Source: Patiria pectinifera (lineage: Eukaryota; Echinodermata; Asteroidea; Valvatida; Asterinidae). Taken from it: a stretch of 64,000 nt of DNA. Positions within the stretch are counted from its first letter, which is position 1; each line of letters begins with the position of its first letter. The DNA is taken from the NCBI GenBank assembly GCA_029964075.1, contig CM057149.1, positions 33,190,900-33,254,899 of the forward strand, read 5' to 3'. The notes under the pieces are model-generated. The model made no database searches, was not told the DNA's origin, and saw nothing but the letters and a program-made list of their open reading frames with translations. Below, in pieces: positions 43,351 through 55,001 of this stretch. Made by a program: the position numbers and the translations under genes.

Positions 43351-43789
43351 CAATAATCAATCTTTGGACGTATTTGAGGTATCCATGGAAATTAACTAAA
43401 TATTCATGAGAAAATAAATATTCATAATGACGTATTGCGCTATCATTGGCCGGCTCATGCGTTGTTATGGTTGTCAATGTCATGCGTATACGTACCGCTG
43501 TCTTCCAGACACTTCAATCAGTTTTGACCCTGTTTGCTTCAATCAAGCAGTCAGCATGGAATAGCATGTTTAAAAAATTGAATTCAAAAATGTGCCATTG
43601 AATTCGGAAATGTGCCATGTTGTCGCCATAACACACCAATTCACCCAAACTCACCCAAACCTTGCCCGGCACAACCACAACACAGGTCCGGGCGGCTAAG
43701 TATAGTAAAACTAGTCTGGTTCCCCAGCCAAAAGAATCCTCTTTTGTTAACGTACACACATGAAGGGCACCGCACCTGATTATGGATTC

Positions 43790-43942
43790 GAGGATCAGAA
43801 AGGCCAATCACATGGTGCCTCAATTATTTATGCTGAGTAGGACATCCAACAGCCGTCGGGTCAATGGACTGTTCTATGTATACAGAATGAACTATTGACC
43901 TGACGGCACCATGTGATTGGCTCTTCTGATCCCCGAAAGGCC
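43790..43942. repeat. Imperfect inverted repeat upstream of ZNF277
   Basis: GAGGATCAGAAAGGCCAATC... with ACATGGTGCC (43790-43819) is mirrored by GGCACCATGT and GATTGGCTCTTCTGATCC (43903-43932). Inner arms CGTCGGGTCAAT / ATTGACCTGACG also pair. It may be a small MITE. Confidence 0.7.
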
Positions 43943-44056
43943 CGAATGCATTTTTTTTCTTTCCTTTTTATCATGACAAGATTTAATGATCAAAGTAAAA
44001 GTTCAAGAATATAAAACATTTTTATCGCTTTCAGTGGACAGATAATAAACGTGACA

Positions 44057-47000
44057 ATGGATGATGTTGGGAATCCTACCAGTCATGCCAGTGCAATGCT
44101 AGAACCTCTCAGTTTCCCAGAAGTTGGATGCAAGGAACCAGCCTCGGAAGAACACAATGCAGGCGTGACCTGTCTTCTCTGCTCATCGACCTTTGACCTT
44201 CAAAGGCAAAAGACTGAGTTTTTGAAGCATCTTCAGGTTGCACACAATCTGTGCGTTGCTGATGTCAATCTTATTTGTGATCTTAAAAGGTAAAATTTGT
44301 GCTTTGCATTAAAACTATGAAACTTTGGGTCAAAGTTCGCACTCAAGTTAGCCTTTAGTCCTGTCCCACGCGCCTACACCCGGACCATCCGGACACGTAA
44401 CGCCCCTGGATGGGGGCACGTAAAAAGACGAGCACGAGCGGCGAAGCCGCGATGGCCTTTACTATCTCGTGGAACTAATCACTTATTCATTTATTCACGT
44501 GATATAAATCGAGCAATATAAACCAATCATCTAACGGTGGTTTGCGGTTACCAGCAACAGCACCCGCGCCATGGCACACGTGCTGTCTGGTGCCAGACGA
44601 CGGTGTAGATGGGTTGAAACAGGAGAGCACCGAAATAGTTTGCTTATAAAAATAAGATTCCTGTCCAAAAACAAAATATGCCATGCATTAAATATGTACA
44701 GCATGTGACTAATTCACAGCTGGGTTGTTGTGTGTGTAGCAATTCAATTAATTATCTACCTCCTATGTAACCATACATTCTGTGCCAAGTTGTCCTTTCA
44801 GTTAAAATTAAAGGGAATATACAACATTTGCGCACATCAAAAAAACAAAACTACCCCATTATCATGAAATACCTTTCTGGACTGTTAGTGAATGACAGTC
44901 TAAAGTAGCCTGTAAAATCATGGCACCTGGTGTGCTGTCATTTTCAAGGAAAGTAGAATTTTTGTATCCATTTCCAACTCTGGTCGGCCGACCAGCGTTG
45001 GAAAAAACTGGATTTTTTTTTCTTCAAATACTGCTCCAAATTATCATATTTAGTTAGTCCGCATTTTCTTTTCAGTCAATTGCACACCTGTGAATGGGTA
45101 CAAGCCAACTAGACGGATTCCCCGACCTTATAATTCCCCAAAATCTATAAATTACTCTGCTTCAACTTAAGTGGGGTCAGGGAACCAGACTACAAAAAAA
45201 TGATCGTTTTCTTGGTTTTTCCCAGCATCTACGAACCCAAAACATCAAACAAGTCAGCGTAACAATATTTGCTACAATAATAACTCCCCGAATCCATTAA
45301 TTTCTGAAAATTACAGTAAAAGCAAATGTTGTATATTCTCTTTAATCAAGTGACTGTTTTTAACAGTTAAGAGCTCCCACCCTACATAAAACAGGATTGA
45401 CTGGCTGTGACTGTCTATGTAACTTGATACACCTGTGCTTTGACTGTAGGTGATGGATAAGACAGCTGTGCCCACCAGTTTCCTGCTTATGTCTGTTGAC
45501 TGAATTTGACTAGTTAGAGTGCCTGCTTGAAATATGATTGTTTGTGACTAGCCTGTGTAAAAGGCACGGCAGGGAAGTGGATGCAATTTTGACTGTCTGT
45601 GACTGTTAAAACAGTAGAAGGGTTCAAGAAGTAAACAACTTAAAGAAACAAACAGGTCAATCACAAGTCAGGTTAAATACATGTAACAGGGATCATTTGA
45701 ATGGCATCTTCAGATTGGAAGATTTGTCTATAACTTCTCTTTTCAGACTTCTCAGTGACATTTGTTCGTTTGTTTTCATTTGTTTGTTTTCAATAGATAC
45801 GTTGAATACTGGAGAACAAGATTCATCCAGGAGTCCTACACAAATTTCTGCACCTTGGTCAAGCCAGATGCTCAAACCAGCAGTGCAGAAGGTAGTTTGT
45901 GATAAGCTATTTCAATAGACCAAGTCTCGCGAGTCCACGTTCACATTTTCATGTGAATGTCTTGGTACCAAACACTGTCTAGTCACAGACGCCCGTGTTT
46001 GAATTTACCCAATTTATCTGCATGATCAATTGAACAGAAGTTGAGGTAGTTTTGCCGGGAAGCCGGTATTATTTTGACATTGACCGGACCCAGTTGCGGG
46101 ATTGTTTTCACGAACCTCAATGCCAAATGGGCGTAGGCTGTCGTCTGCAGGTAGCACACCCTGATATTTCTGGCCTCGCTCACTGCGAGCAGATCGCAGA
46201 CAGATATTTCCGGCTTTGCTCATTGTGTGTTTATCGGTCATCCGTTCCTAATGCCGCAAAACAATTGCGTGTATACACGTCATCCGACGTGAACTGGTTA
46301 AGAAGGCTCTGAAATTTTTTTTAATTATAGTCTATTATCAGTTTCCTCTTTTTTTTTAAATTCATTTTGTCAGAGGCCCAGTATTATCTACTGTCAGACA
46401 TCTCCCAGGAAGATAAGAAATTGCGAGCAGACTTACAGCTGAAGCGACTGGACATGATTCTCAGCACCCAACAGCAAGAGCGGGAAGATTCCACCTTCTC
46501 CAAGGGTTGTCTGTTCTGCCGGGAGCATTTTCAGGGGAACAGAGCGGCTCTGTTTGACCACATGGCCTTCGACCACCACTTCAGTGTCGGTCAGCCAAAT
46601 AACATTGGTGAGTGCCAAACATGCCAAATGTTTTGATTAAATTAGTCTACAAAGTTTGCACAGTAAACCCCAAAATGTAAATGTAAATGTGTTTTTGTTT
46701 GGGACAAACCATCTGAAAATGTGCACAAGGTTTTGTAAAATTTCAGATTTACCAAACAATCCAGTCAGAAATTCCCCAAAATTCCTTTTGTCAGTGTTTA
46801 TTATGAAACAACAGCTTATTTATCGAAAAGAGAAAATCCTAACTCCTGTGTTGCTGTGCATAGACTTTGATTAACCCCAAAATATCTGAAATCTCAGTCT
46901 TTTTCACATTAAGTAATATTTCTGTCTAAACGGAGATTGATCAGCAAAATGTAAAAAAAAACCCTGCAAATGTGAAGTTTTTAATCTTGCACATTTTTTT

Positions 47001-50000
47001 TTTAACAACATTGTTTTCCTTTCCTTCTTTGACAGTTTTTGCCAATGAGTTTCTAGACTTACTTGAAGAAAAACTAAGCGGGTATGTGTTTCAATTTAAC
47101 TGAAGAACTTTTGTTTTCCTTGGACTTTTAAATGTATGAACAAAGTTTAAAGTAGCACATGCAGGCAATACCAGTATGGAACAAAATGTAATGTCTGTGA
47201 CAGCAAATTAACTATGATATCTAATTAATGATCCAGAGAAATGATCCAAAACTCCTAGTTTGTAATTGCCTTGACCATTAATAGTGAACGTATGGCCAAA
47301 AAAAAAAGTCTTCGGTTTCTGGTATGGAGCCTGCCCCAAAAGTGGTGCGGCGACACGTTTTTTTTGTTTTCCCCCTACTTTTTTATGCCCCGCGGCGAAG
47401 CCGAAGGGGCATACTGTTTCCGCCTTGTCCTTCCGTGGGTGTGTGTGTGGGTGTGTTAGTGGGTGGGTGCGTGGGTGCGTGCGTGAGTGCGTGTGTGTGT
47501 GTGTCCGGACAAATCTTGTCAGCACGATAACTTGAGAAATACTTAACATATGAACTTCAAATTTGGTTTGTGTATTGTTCTTGGTAATCCTAAGAACCCT
47601 TTTGCATTTGGGGCCGAAAGGTCAAGGGTCAAGGTCACAGTGACTAAAACAAAAGAAATTTTGTCAGCGCGATAACTTGAGAAATACTTTACATATGAAA
47701 TTCAAATTTGGTTTGTGTATTGTTCTTGGTAATCCTAAGAAGCCTATTGCATTTGGGGCCGAAAGGTCAAGGGTCAAGGTCACAGTGGCTGAAACAATAG
47801 AAATTTTGTCAGCGCTATAACTTGAGAAATACTTTTCATATGAACTTCAAATTTGGTTTGTGTATTGTTCTTGGTAATCCTAAGAAGCCTATTGCATTTG
47901 GGGCTGAAAGGTCAAGGGTCAAGGTCACAGTGGCTGAAACAATAGAAATTTTGTCAGCGCGATAACGTGAGAAATACTTTACATGTGAACTTCAAATTTG
48001 GTTTGTGGATTGTCCTTGGCAATCCTAAGAAGCCTATTGCATTTGGGGCCAAAAGGTCAAGGGTCAAGGTCACAGTGGCTAAAACAAAAGGAATTTTGTC
48101 AGCGCGATAACTTGAGAAATACTTAACATGTGAACTTCAAATTTGGTTTGTGGATCATTCTTGGTAATCCAAATAGGCCTATTGCATTGGGGGTCGAAAG
48201 GTCAAAGGTCAAGGTCACAGTGGCTAAAACAATAGAAATCTTGTATTTATTCTGAGAGCAAAGCGATTAGGGATTAATTCATATAAAACCTACAGAAGAC
48301 ACTAATGCTGTCAATGAACGTTCCATGTGACCAAGGTGCATAAGTTGATGTTAAAAGAGTGGTGTTATGTCGTGGGAACAGTCACGGTTGCGGGGCATTT
48401 GTGTTTGTTAACACACCTGACTTGTTTTCTTCAAATGTCGGCTGATGTTTCAATTACCTTCAAAATCTCAAAAATATCCTTCAGTGTGGAGCTTGAGGTG
48501 ACCTCAGTAAGGCCATAACGCTTGAGAATTCTGCACCCACTTATGATCTCGAACGACACAAACATTCTTCGGGAAATTAGTATAGTCAAGACAAAAATCA
48601 GAGAAAACAGTAACGTCGGCCCACATACATCGACATCATGCATGAGTTGCCAGGCTGGTCATTAGTCTGCTCCCTTACATATTGTGCTGATTAGAAAGCG
48701 TTTACAGGTTCCAGATACACGACCATCGCTCCCTCAGTCTAGCTTCCACAATTACAAAAATTACAACACTGTCTGTAAATAGTGCCAGACTAAATTTAGT
48801 GCATAATATGTGGGAGTCCAGAGAGGCCACATAAAGCTTATACTCGATCGTAACCCCATCTAAAAACAAGTTAAGATTGTGCAGCAGCAGGATTCCAGTC
48901 AAACCAGTGAGTTTGGCAGTTTTGAGACATCATCTTACATTGATTTTTTTTTTATACATTTAAGAGGAGTAGAAAGTTGCACAAAATATGTTCCTCAGAA
49001 AGATTGATTCCATGGGCCCTTCAATGTATCAGCCTTCATGTTCACTAAACCTACATGATCAATATACATATTGACAAAACACCTTCAGACTGATAGTTCC
49101 AAATCAGCTTGAGGTAATACTTTTTTTCTTTATGATTTTTTTTTTTTTTCGTTTATGATTTTTTTTTTCTTTTGGCCAGTTTCAAGTGCCTGTTTTGCGA
49201 CAAAACCTTCAAGGACCGAGTGACCCTCAAGGAACACATGCGCAAAAAGATGCACAAGAGACTCAACCCCAAGAACCCCATCTACGACAAATTCTACGTC
49301 ATCAACTACCTGGAGCTGGGCAAGAACTGGGAGGCAGTGCTCTCAGAGGAGGATGAGGGGGAGGGAAGAGGACGGAGAAATATGCCCAGTGATGCGGAGA
49401 AAGACGAGTGAGTCTCAGGGATGTGAATGCATATATGTGACCCACTCTGCAAAAATGAGTCTGATGTCGCATAATTTGAATTCAAGCTTTTGCCATTTTG
49501 AAATGGAAACAGTAAAAATTTGCTCAAAATTTGGATTTTTTGTTTTTGTTTTATTTTGGTTGTTTGATAGTTTTAGTTCAAATATCTTACACAGAAATGT
49601 AAATATTGTAAGAAAAAAAAAATTATGAATCTTTGGTGCTTTTCTTGGTTAGTTACAGTGTATTTGTCATTTTTCAAAGCCTTTTTTTCTCCATTGAGAC
49701 CTTTGTAGCTTTGCAAAAACTTTACAGAATGAAACAAGCACAACAGTGCAACCAAACGTCCTAGAGAGGTCCGTGATACACCAAATGAAAGCTTATTTCA
49801 TTCCCATTTTATTAATGTAGTTAACTCAAAATGTCAGTTTTGCCACAACAGACTCATTTTTGTGGAGCGGGTCACATATGGCATGTTGCACTCACCTCAC
49901 CTCACTCACAGATTCCAGATCTTGATTGGCCGAGAGCGAGTCACATGGCATTCGCTATTTTTACTGTCTTGCTGTGCACGGCTCAAAAGACTATACAACG

Positions 50001-53000
50001 ACTGAAAAAATACTATACGTATTGCAACCAACGAAGCAACCGGTATGCTTATGTGCGCAATAATGGGTGTGTGCATTGCGTGTATGGTTCCCATGTGCCA
50101 CAGATCTGGGTTCAAACATTTCATGAAGGGGTAGTTTGGAAAAGTGCAATTAAATTTTCAACTAGTTTCATATTGAAAAAGAAGTACATTTTAATTGGAT
50201 TTCGGTTAAATTAATCAGATATCTGTTGGTGAGGTATTGTAAAAGAAATATTGCCTGCTTTAACTTGTGGTGTAGTAAAGTAGTTTCCCTCAGTGATCCA
50301 TGGACTGGAGCGTTCCATTTCCTTAGGAACACTAGTTTTGCTACACCACTCGAAGCAGTCAATTGTGTATACAATGACCAACAACTGTCTATTCAGTTGC
50401 ATTATAAGATGGAATTTGTTTGCGTCGGGGTGATATAAATCAAATTAGGTTTTGCCCTTCACCAACGTTTAAACACTGTATACTCAGTGTGTTACCTCCC
50501 GAGTGAAAGTTGGAAAAAATCACTCGGGTGGGACTCGAACCCACGACCTCCTGCTTTCTAGTGCAGATGTCTTACCACTCGACCACCGAGCTAACAGGAT
50601 CGGTTGGCCGGTTCGAATCTGATGTACATAGAAGCGGGTACCGCATGAACTATTATAAGATGGGATTTTGCGTCGGGGTGATATATAAATCAAATTAGGT
50701 TTTGCCTTTTGATTTATACAGTTGCAGTTGTTTACGTTTACGTTTACAATTTAAGTTTACGCTCAGTGCCTCTCCTACATGTGCGGCATACATACTGGGG
50801 CAGGTGTCACCCTTTGTAAAGTTACGCCTAACATGTACCAAATTCAGTGTAATTTTATTTGTTATGTGTCCTGTTTCCATAGCAGCTGGGAGGACTGGCA
50901 GGAGGATTCTGGGATAGGTGCCGTCTGCCTGTTCTGTTCAGTCAGTGCTGCAGATATCAAGACGTTGGAGATGCATATGTCATCGGCACATGGGTTTGAC
51001 CTCGAGCAAATGAAACAAGGTGAAACATCTCACAGGGATATTATTTGTTTCTTTGTATTTGTTTTTTCCTTACAGTGTTTTTGCTCAAAAATGATATCTC
51101 TCTAGAACACTTTTCCTTGGCCTTATTTTCCCTTGGCCTTGAGTAAATGGGCCCAGACCCCACACCGTGAGAACTTTCACAATTTATGCTTGGAGGCAGC
51201 AGTGTTGCTTACAACACTCTCATTTAAGGGAAGATGCAACATTTGCAAACATCACAAAAACGAAATGATCCAATAATCACGAAATACCTAACTCGATTGT
51301 TAGGGAATGACAGTCTAAAGCATCCTGTAATATTTTGGCTCCTGGTGTGCTGAAATTTTTAAGAAAAATTGTTCCAACACTGGTCGGCCGACCAGCATTG
51401 GAGAAACTGGCTTTTTTCAAAAACTGCTACCGGTACTAATTTTTCATAATAAGTTATTCCGCATTTTCTTTGCAATTGATTACACACCCAGTGTTCTAGC
51501 CAGGCATCAAATAGCGCTAGCACCCGCTACGCTTTCGAAAATAAGCGCTACGCTTAAATCGCGCCGCTACGCTACCGCTACGCTATAAATTTTGGTTGCG
51601 AAAAAAAAATATCTGCCGTTTGTTCGTATACAAGCGCAGCGACTTTGAGCATTGCGCACTTGCCGTACGACACAGCGAAAAATAAACAACGATCCCACCG
51701 CACGTACCCCGTACGGTACCCCTACCGTGATGCTGCGCCACACGCATTCGCTATGATAGCAATAAGCACGTGCTGTTTTGTGCTGCATAGATACAGCGCT
51801 CCGTTCGGACGTACGTGTCACAAACAGAGCGTCACGTACAGAGCGCTCTGTGGACCACACCATTTTGTGGTATCGGGTGTGCTTTCCTAAGGTCAATATT
51901 TACAAGCATTTCAACTGTTCTAAAATTATAAATAATACTTTTTATCAAGTCCGAAACATGTTACTGTTTGAAAATAAGTTCTTCAACGTCGGAACATAAT
52001 TTTCGTAAAGGATTTATTCGAGAAACGATGTCCAAAGAAAGGTTAAGGACCCCTACGACATCAATGGATCCGTCCTCAAAGATGGCCGCACGTGAAGAAT
52101 TCTTCTCGAAGAATGTCGCTGTCGAAAATTTGGATTTTTGACTACACTACTCGTTGCTGACAATAACAGTTCGATATAGTTTGGTAGTAAAAACGGATCT
52201 GTTTGTTCTTAGGACAAAACCAATCAGCAAGTATTGCAACAAAGCAAGTTTTTTAGCGCTCCACGAATGCGTTGCCTTCTCAAATGCGGAGGGAAAATTT
52301 GGTCGCGTAGTTCAGCGGCGTAGCCAGTGTGTGGGCTGGCCTGCGCCGCGCCCGCACGCCGGGCCGGCCGGGGCCGGCCGCGGCCGGGATAGGAAGCAAT
52401 TCCCGGTGATTATTTCTCATCGTCATTATCTACAATTATATTTTTTAACATAACAAAAATGAGATTTCTCCTTCACATTGTGTTGTAGCATATTGAAATT
52501 GCACTCGCCGACAACTTTTTCTGTCTGAGACCTCCATGGTTTTACACTTTCTCTCCCTGCCGATCGGATGGTTTTATTTACAAAATCGGAACTACTGCTA
52601 CTACGGCAGCGCTACACAACACAAGGCTTCTTGAAATATGAAATGTTCATGCGATTTGTTCTCACCCTTAATATTGACAAAGTAAATCCCAATTTTTTAT
52701 AAAACATTGAGGAACTACTAAAAATGGTTAAAAAAACATCAGAAAGCATCGATCTTGGAACAATTTATACATTGTAAACATAATCTAAAATTTGAAAACA
52801 GAAGAAACTTTCCTGGAGCAAGAGTATCAATCATTGAAACAAATAAAACCAAATTTCTTATAATTTTAAACACTTCTGCTAAAAAAAAAAAATCAGGGGA
52901 AAGTGGCAGGGAATCGCCTCAGATTGCACCACAGAGCATCTAGAGTCCAAAATTTTCCGGGGCCCTTAAGCGGGCCCCGGACCCCACGCCATAAGGGCTT

Positions 53001-55001
53001 CGCGCTCCGCACTCGCATTAGTCGCCGAACCAAAATTACCCCTACACTATAATTTCACCCTGGCTAGAACACTGTACACACCTGTAAAGGCCGGGATAGG
53101 AAGCAATTCCCAGTGATCTGACCTTACAATTCCCCAAAGTCTATAAATTGCTCTGTTTCATCTTAAGTGGGGTCAGGGAACCCAACTACCAGAACATGAT
53201 TAGTTTTCTTGGTTTTTCCAGCATCTACAAGCCAAAAATGTGAAACAAGTCATTTTAACAATATTTGCTAAATTACTGATCCTCCAAATTCATTTATTTC
53301 TGAAAATTGCAGCAAAAGCAAATGTTGTACATTCCCTTTTAATCCCAAAAAATCCTGCCCATGAGAAAAGACAGTTGAGATGAAACGCAGAATGTCATTT
53401 TTGTTTTTAACGTCCTTCTTTCTAGGTTTGAACTTCTACTTGCAAGTCAAGCTGATCAACTACATCAGGCGCTGCGTCCACCAGAAGACCTGCATCCGCT
53501 GCAAGGAAGCCTTCCCTAGCAGGGAGGGGTTGCTGGATCACATGACCTCACAAAGTCACATGACACAGCTGCCTGACAGAGAGGACTGGGATCAGCCTCA
53601 GTGAGTCGAGGGGGGGGGGGCTAGTCTGGGGAAAGAAGTTCACACCAATTTCAGATCAGCGTTTGAGAGTTGTGCCAAATTAACTTCTGAAGCAACTACA
53701 CAAAAAACTTTGTTGCAGTCTTACAGAATGATTTGACCATCACATCTTGATTGCAGATGCCGATTTCACGAAACTTAGGCCAGGACTTACACAACAAATT
53801 TGTTGTCCAGCTGCACAATAAACTTACAATCGCGCTTTCATGAAACTTAGCGTAGCTGCACAACAATCTAAACATCTTGGACAAGGATAATAACAGCATT
53901 TTTGACGGCTGTTTGTGAACGACTTTGTCTTTTTGGGGGTGTCGTAAAACAATCGTTGAATTGCCTCCGCCCGCCATTTTGAAAATGGTTTTGCCCATCT
54001 TTCTTCAGAATCGTGCGGCAACTCTAAAAATTCTGTCCCGAATAAAAAGCATTTATTTACCTCAAAAAAACACAAAGCTGTGAGTGGCTTGTATCAACCT
54101 TAATAAATTGTGCAATGACAAGCTCTCGATTTGCTAGTAGAATAGTTCATTTTCAGTTGCTACGCCACACCTTGCGCGACACCTGAAATGATTGCATACA
54201 GTTAGGCCATAATTTGTTGCACAAGTCGCAGACTTACACACTATGAAACTTTCGTGAAATGTGTCATAAGTGAAATGTTGCACAGTGTGAAATGTTGCGC
54301 AACTTACACGATAACTTGTGGTGCAAGTGGAGTTATGCCATTGCGGGAAGTTTCCTGAAATCGGCTGTCGATGTTGCTCTTGTTAGTAGAAACTTGATGC
54401 GTAGATCATTTGCATAGAGCGCCCTCCTGAGGATTGGGCCCTGTGTCTTTGTGATACCCATGAGTAGACACTTCATACTTTAATTGTCGCTGAGTTTAAA
54501 TAACAAAACCTGTTTTTAGTTGGCCTGTGTAAAAATTTGAGCACCAACGAGTGCGAAAAGCGGTGTGTGACACACATGGACCACTCATGAGCAGTCACAC
54601 AGTGTTACACGTATCTACCGGTCTTTTTCCTGCACAGAATCAATGGCAGGCAGTAGGCATGGCTCAAGATCATTGTATTCTGAATGGGCACGAATCCCGT
54701 ATTGACTTCGCAAGAGTGCTGGTCAAGTGGGCCTATGGTAGCAATACCTTCAAATTTTCTCCTGACTTTATGTAATTCATAGTCCATAATCCTGATTTCT
54801 TTCATTTCTTTCAAAACCCACTGCAGGTATTTCTTCCCGACATATGAGAATGACTCCTTACTCTGCGAGCTAGAAGATGATGATGAAGGTGAGGGACCAG
54901 GGAGAGGAGAGAAGACACCCATCATTGCCGAAGATGCCCCCGTCACAAGGAGCAGCATCTTGACAGATCAGAGCGTACTGCAGGGTCTGAGGGACAGTTG
55001 A
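44057..55001 (+). CDS. ZNF277: ZNF277, C2H2 zinc finger protein, complete in 8 coding exons
   Basis: Exons: 44057-44289, 45797-45891, 46374-46607, 47036-47081, 49180-49407, 50883-51019, 53426-53600, 54827-55001. All borders are GT-AG, and the total of 1323 bases gives 440 residues (human about 450). ATG 44057 has a good context (ACAATGG). Five fingers: C39/C42/H58/H63, C155/C158/H172/H177, C206/C209/H222/H228, C294/C297/H310/H315, C347/C350/H363/H369. Diagnostic strings shared with the vertebrate protein include FYVINYLELGK, LNFY-QVKL and YFFPTYEND-LLC. ZNF277 is a nuclear protein linked to Polycomb (BMI1) function and, more recently, to ribosomal protein uS5; the role here is inferred from orthology. 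The acidic tail includes EDDDEGEG. The introns are loaded with MITEs, one 2 kb. Confidence 0.96.
44808..45345. mobile_element. TTAA MITE with long TIR (copy A, uninterrupted)
   Basis: TTAA then AGGGAATATACAACATTTGC at the left; GCAAATGTTGTATATTCTCT then TTAA at the right. It contains the palindrome GGTCGGCCGACC near 44991 and the phrase TAAGTGGGGTCAGGGAACC. It is 538 bp including the flanking TTAA. Copy B is at 51224-53342. Confidence 0.85.
45892..46373. other. ZNF277 intron 2: no feature assigned
   Basis: GC-richer than its surroundings at 46040-46290, with CGxxxxCG-rich short frames, but no known repeat or RNA gene recognised. Confidence 0.45.
47164..47286. repeat. Dispersed repeat, shared with 37208-37335
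   Basis: Same family and orientation as the copy near the end of the DIRS element; see GATATCTAATTAATGATCCAG. Confidence 0.7.
47385..48250 (+). repeat. Tandem array, about 147-bp unit, five copies, with GT-rich microsatellite
   Basis: After a GCCCCGCGGCGAAGCCGAAGGGGC palindrome-like start and a GTGGGTGTGTGT/GTGCGTGCG tract (47434-47505), the unit starting TTGTCAGC(A/G)CGATAAC begins at about 47514, 47661, 47809, 47956 and 48098. Each has GAGAAATACTT, CTTCAAATTTGGTTTGTG and GGTCAAGGGTCAAGGTCACAG. Spacing is 142-148 bp and divergence is a few percent. It reads into unique sequence near 48250. Confidence 0.9.
48251..49179. other. ZNF277 intron 4, 3' part: no feature assigned
   Basis: No exon-like or repeat structure recognised apart from the T-tracts before exon 5. 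Confidence 0.5.
49435..49879. mobile_element. MITE with TATGTGACCC ends
   Basis: TATGTGACCCACTCTGCAAAAATGAG at the left is mirrored by CTCATTTTTGTGGAGCGGGTCACATA at the right, with about 445 bp in all. A TA target is likely. It begins 27 bp after the exon 5 donor of ZNF277. Confidence 0.75.
50401..50710 (-). mobile_element. tRNA-derived SINE, best copy, with tandem tail
   Basis: 50595-50523 on the minus strand is a tRNA-like unit: GCTCGGTGGTCGAGTGG (box A region), CTAGAAA loop, and GGGTTCGAGTCCCACCCGAG (box B and acceptor arm). A roughly 56-bp segment (TTATAAGATGG...GATATAAATCAAATTAGG) is repeated on both sides (50402-50456 and 50653-50707), so SINE units lie partly in tandem. Confidence 0.85.
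51224..53342. mobile_element. TTAA MITE (copy B), split by a hAT-like element
   Basis: TTAAGGGAAGATGCAACATTTGC at the left and GCAAATGTTGTACATTCCC-TTTTAA at the right, with interior matching copy A at 44808-45345 (AATGACAGTCTAAAG, GGTCGGCCGACCAGC, AAGTGGGGTCAGGGAACC). The match is interrupted at 51489-53074 and resumes at once after it. Confidence 0.85.
51489..53074. mobile_element. hAT-like non-autonomous transposon, 1586 bp, 8-bp target duplication
   Basis: Ends CAGTGTTCTAGCCAGG and CCTGGCTAGAACACTG are inverted and flanked by TACACACC on both sides (51481-51488 and 53075-53082). Eight-base duplications and CAGTGTTCT ends are typical of hAT. The interior has repeated CGCTACGCT near 51520-51590 and GC-rich CCGGCCGGGGCCGG near 52360. 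No transposase frame is found. The empty site is visible in copy A near 45085 (TGCACACCTGTGAATGG). Confidence 0.88.
53757..54367. mobile_element. MITE with GCCGATTTCACGAAACTT ends, in ZNF277 intron 7
   Basis: Left GCCGATTTCACGAAACTT and right AAGTTTCCTGAAATCGGC are inverted. The interior is full of GTTGCACAA/TTGTGCAAC-type motifs in both orientations. About 610 bp. Confidence 0.7.

Larger units (their letters stand above)
42240..44056. promoter_or_regulatory. Head-to-head intergenic region of DOCK-like gene and ZNF277
   Basis: About 1.8 kb between the two start codons. ZNF277 has an acceptor (TCGCTTTCAG, ending 44034) 22 bp before its ATG, so an untranslated first exon lies upstream. A donor-like AAG/GTGCGT occurs near 42687. 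The segment 42760-42940 is CpG-rich and has GCGCATGCG-like and CCCGCGGCGCGC motifs, a plausible shared promoter. Two hairpins (42637-42674 and 42912-42941) and a tRNA-like repeat lie here. Confidence 0.4.

Noticed and set aside
47208-47549. His/Thr-rich frames over the GT-rich tract
   Set aside because: Translation of a microsatellite; no evidence of expression.
47514-48250. CRISPR array
   Set aside because: Units are contiguous without unique spacers, the unit is about 147 bp, and the DNA is animal.
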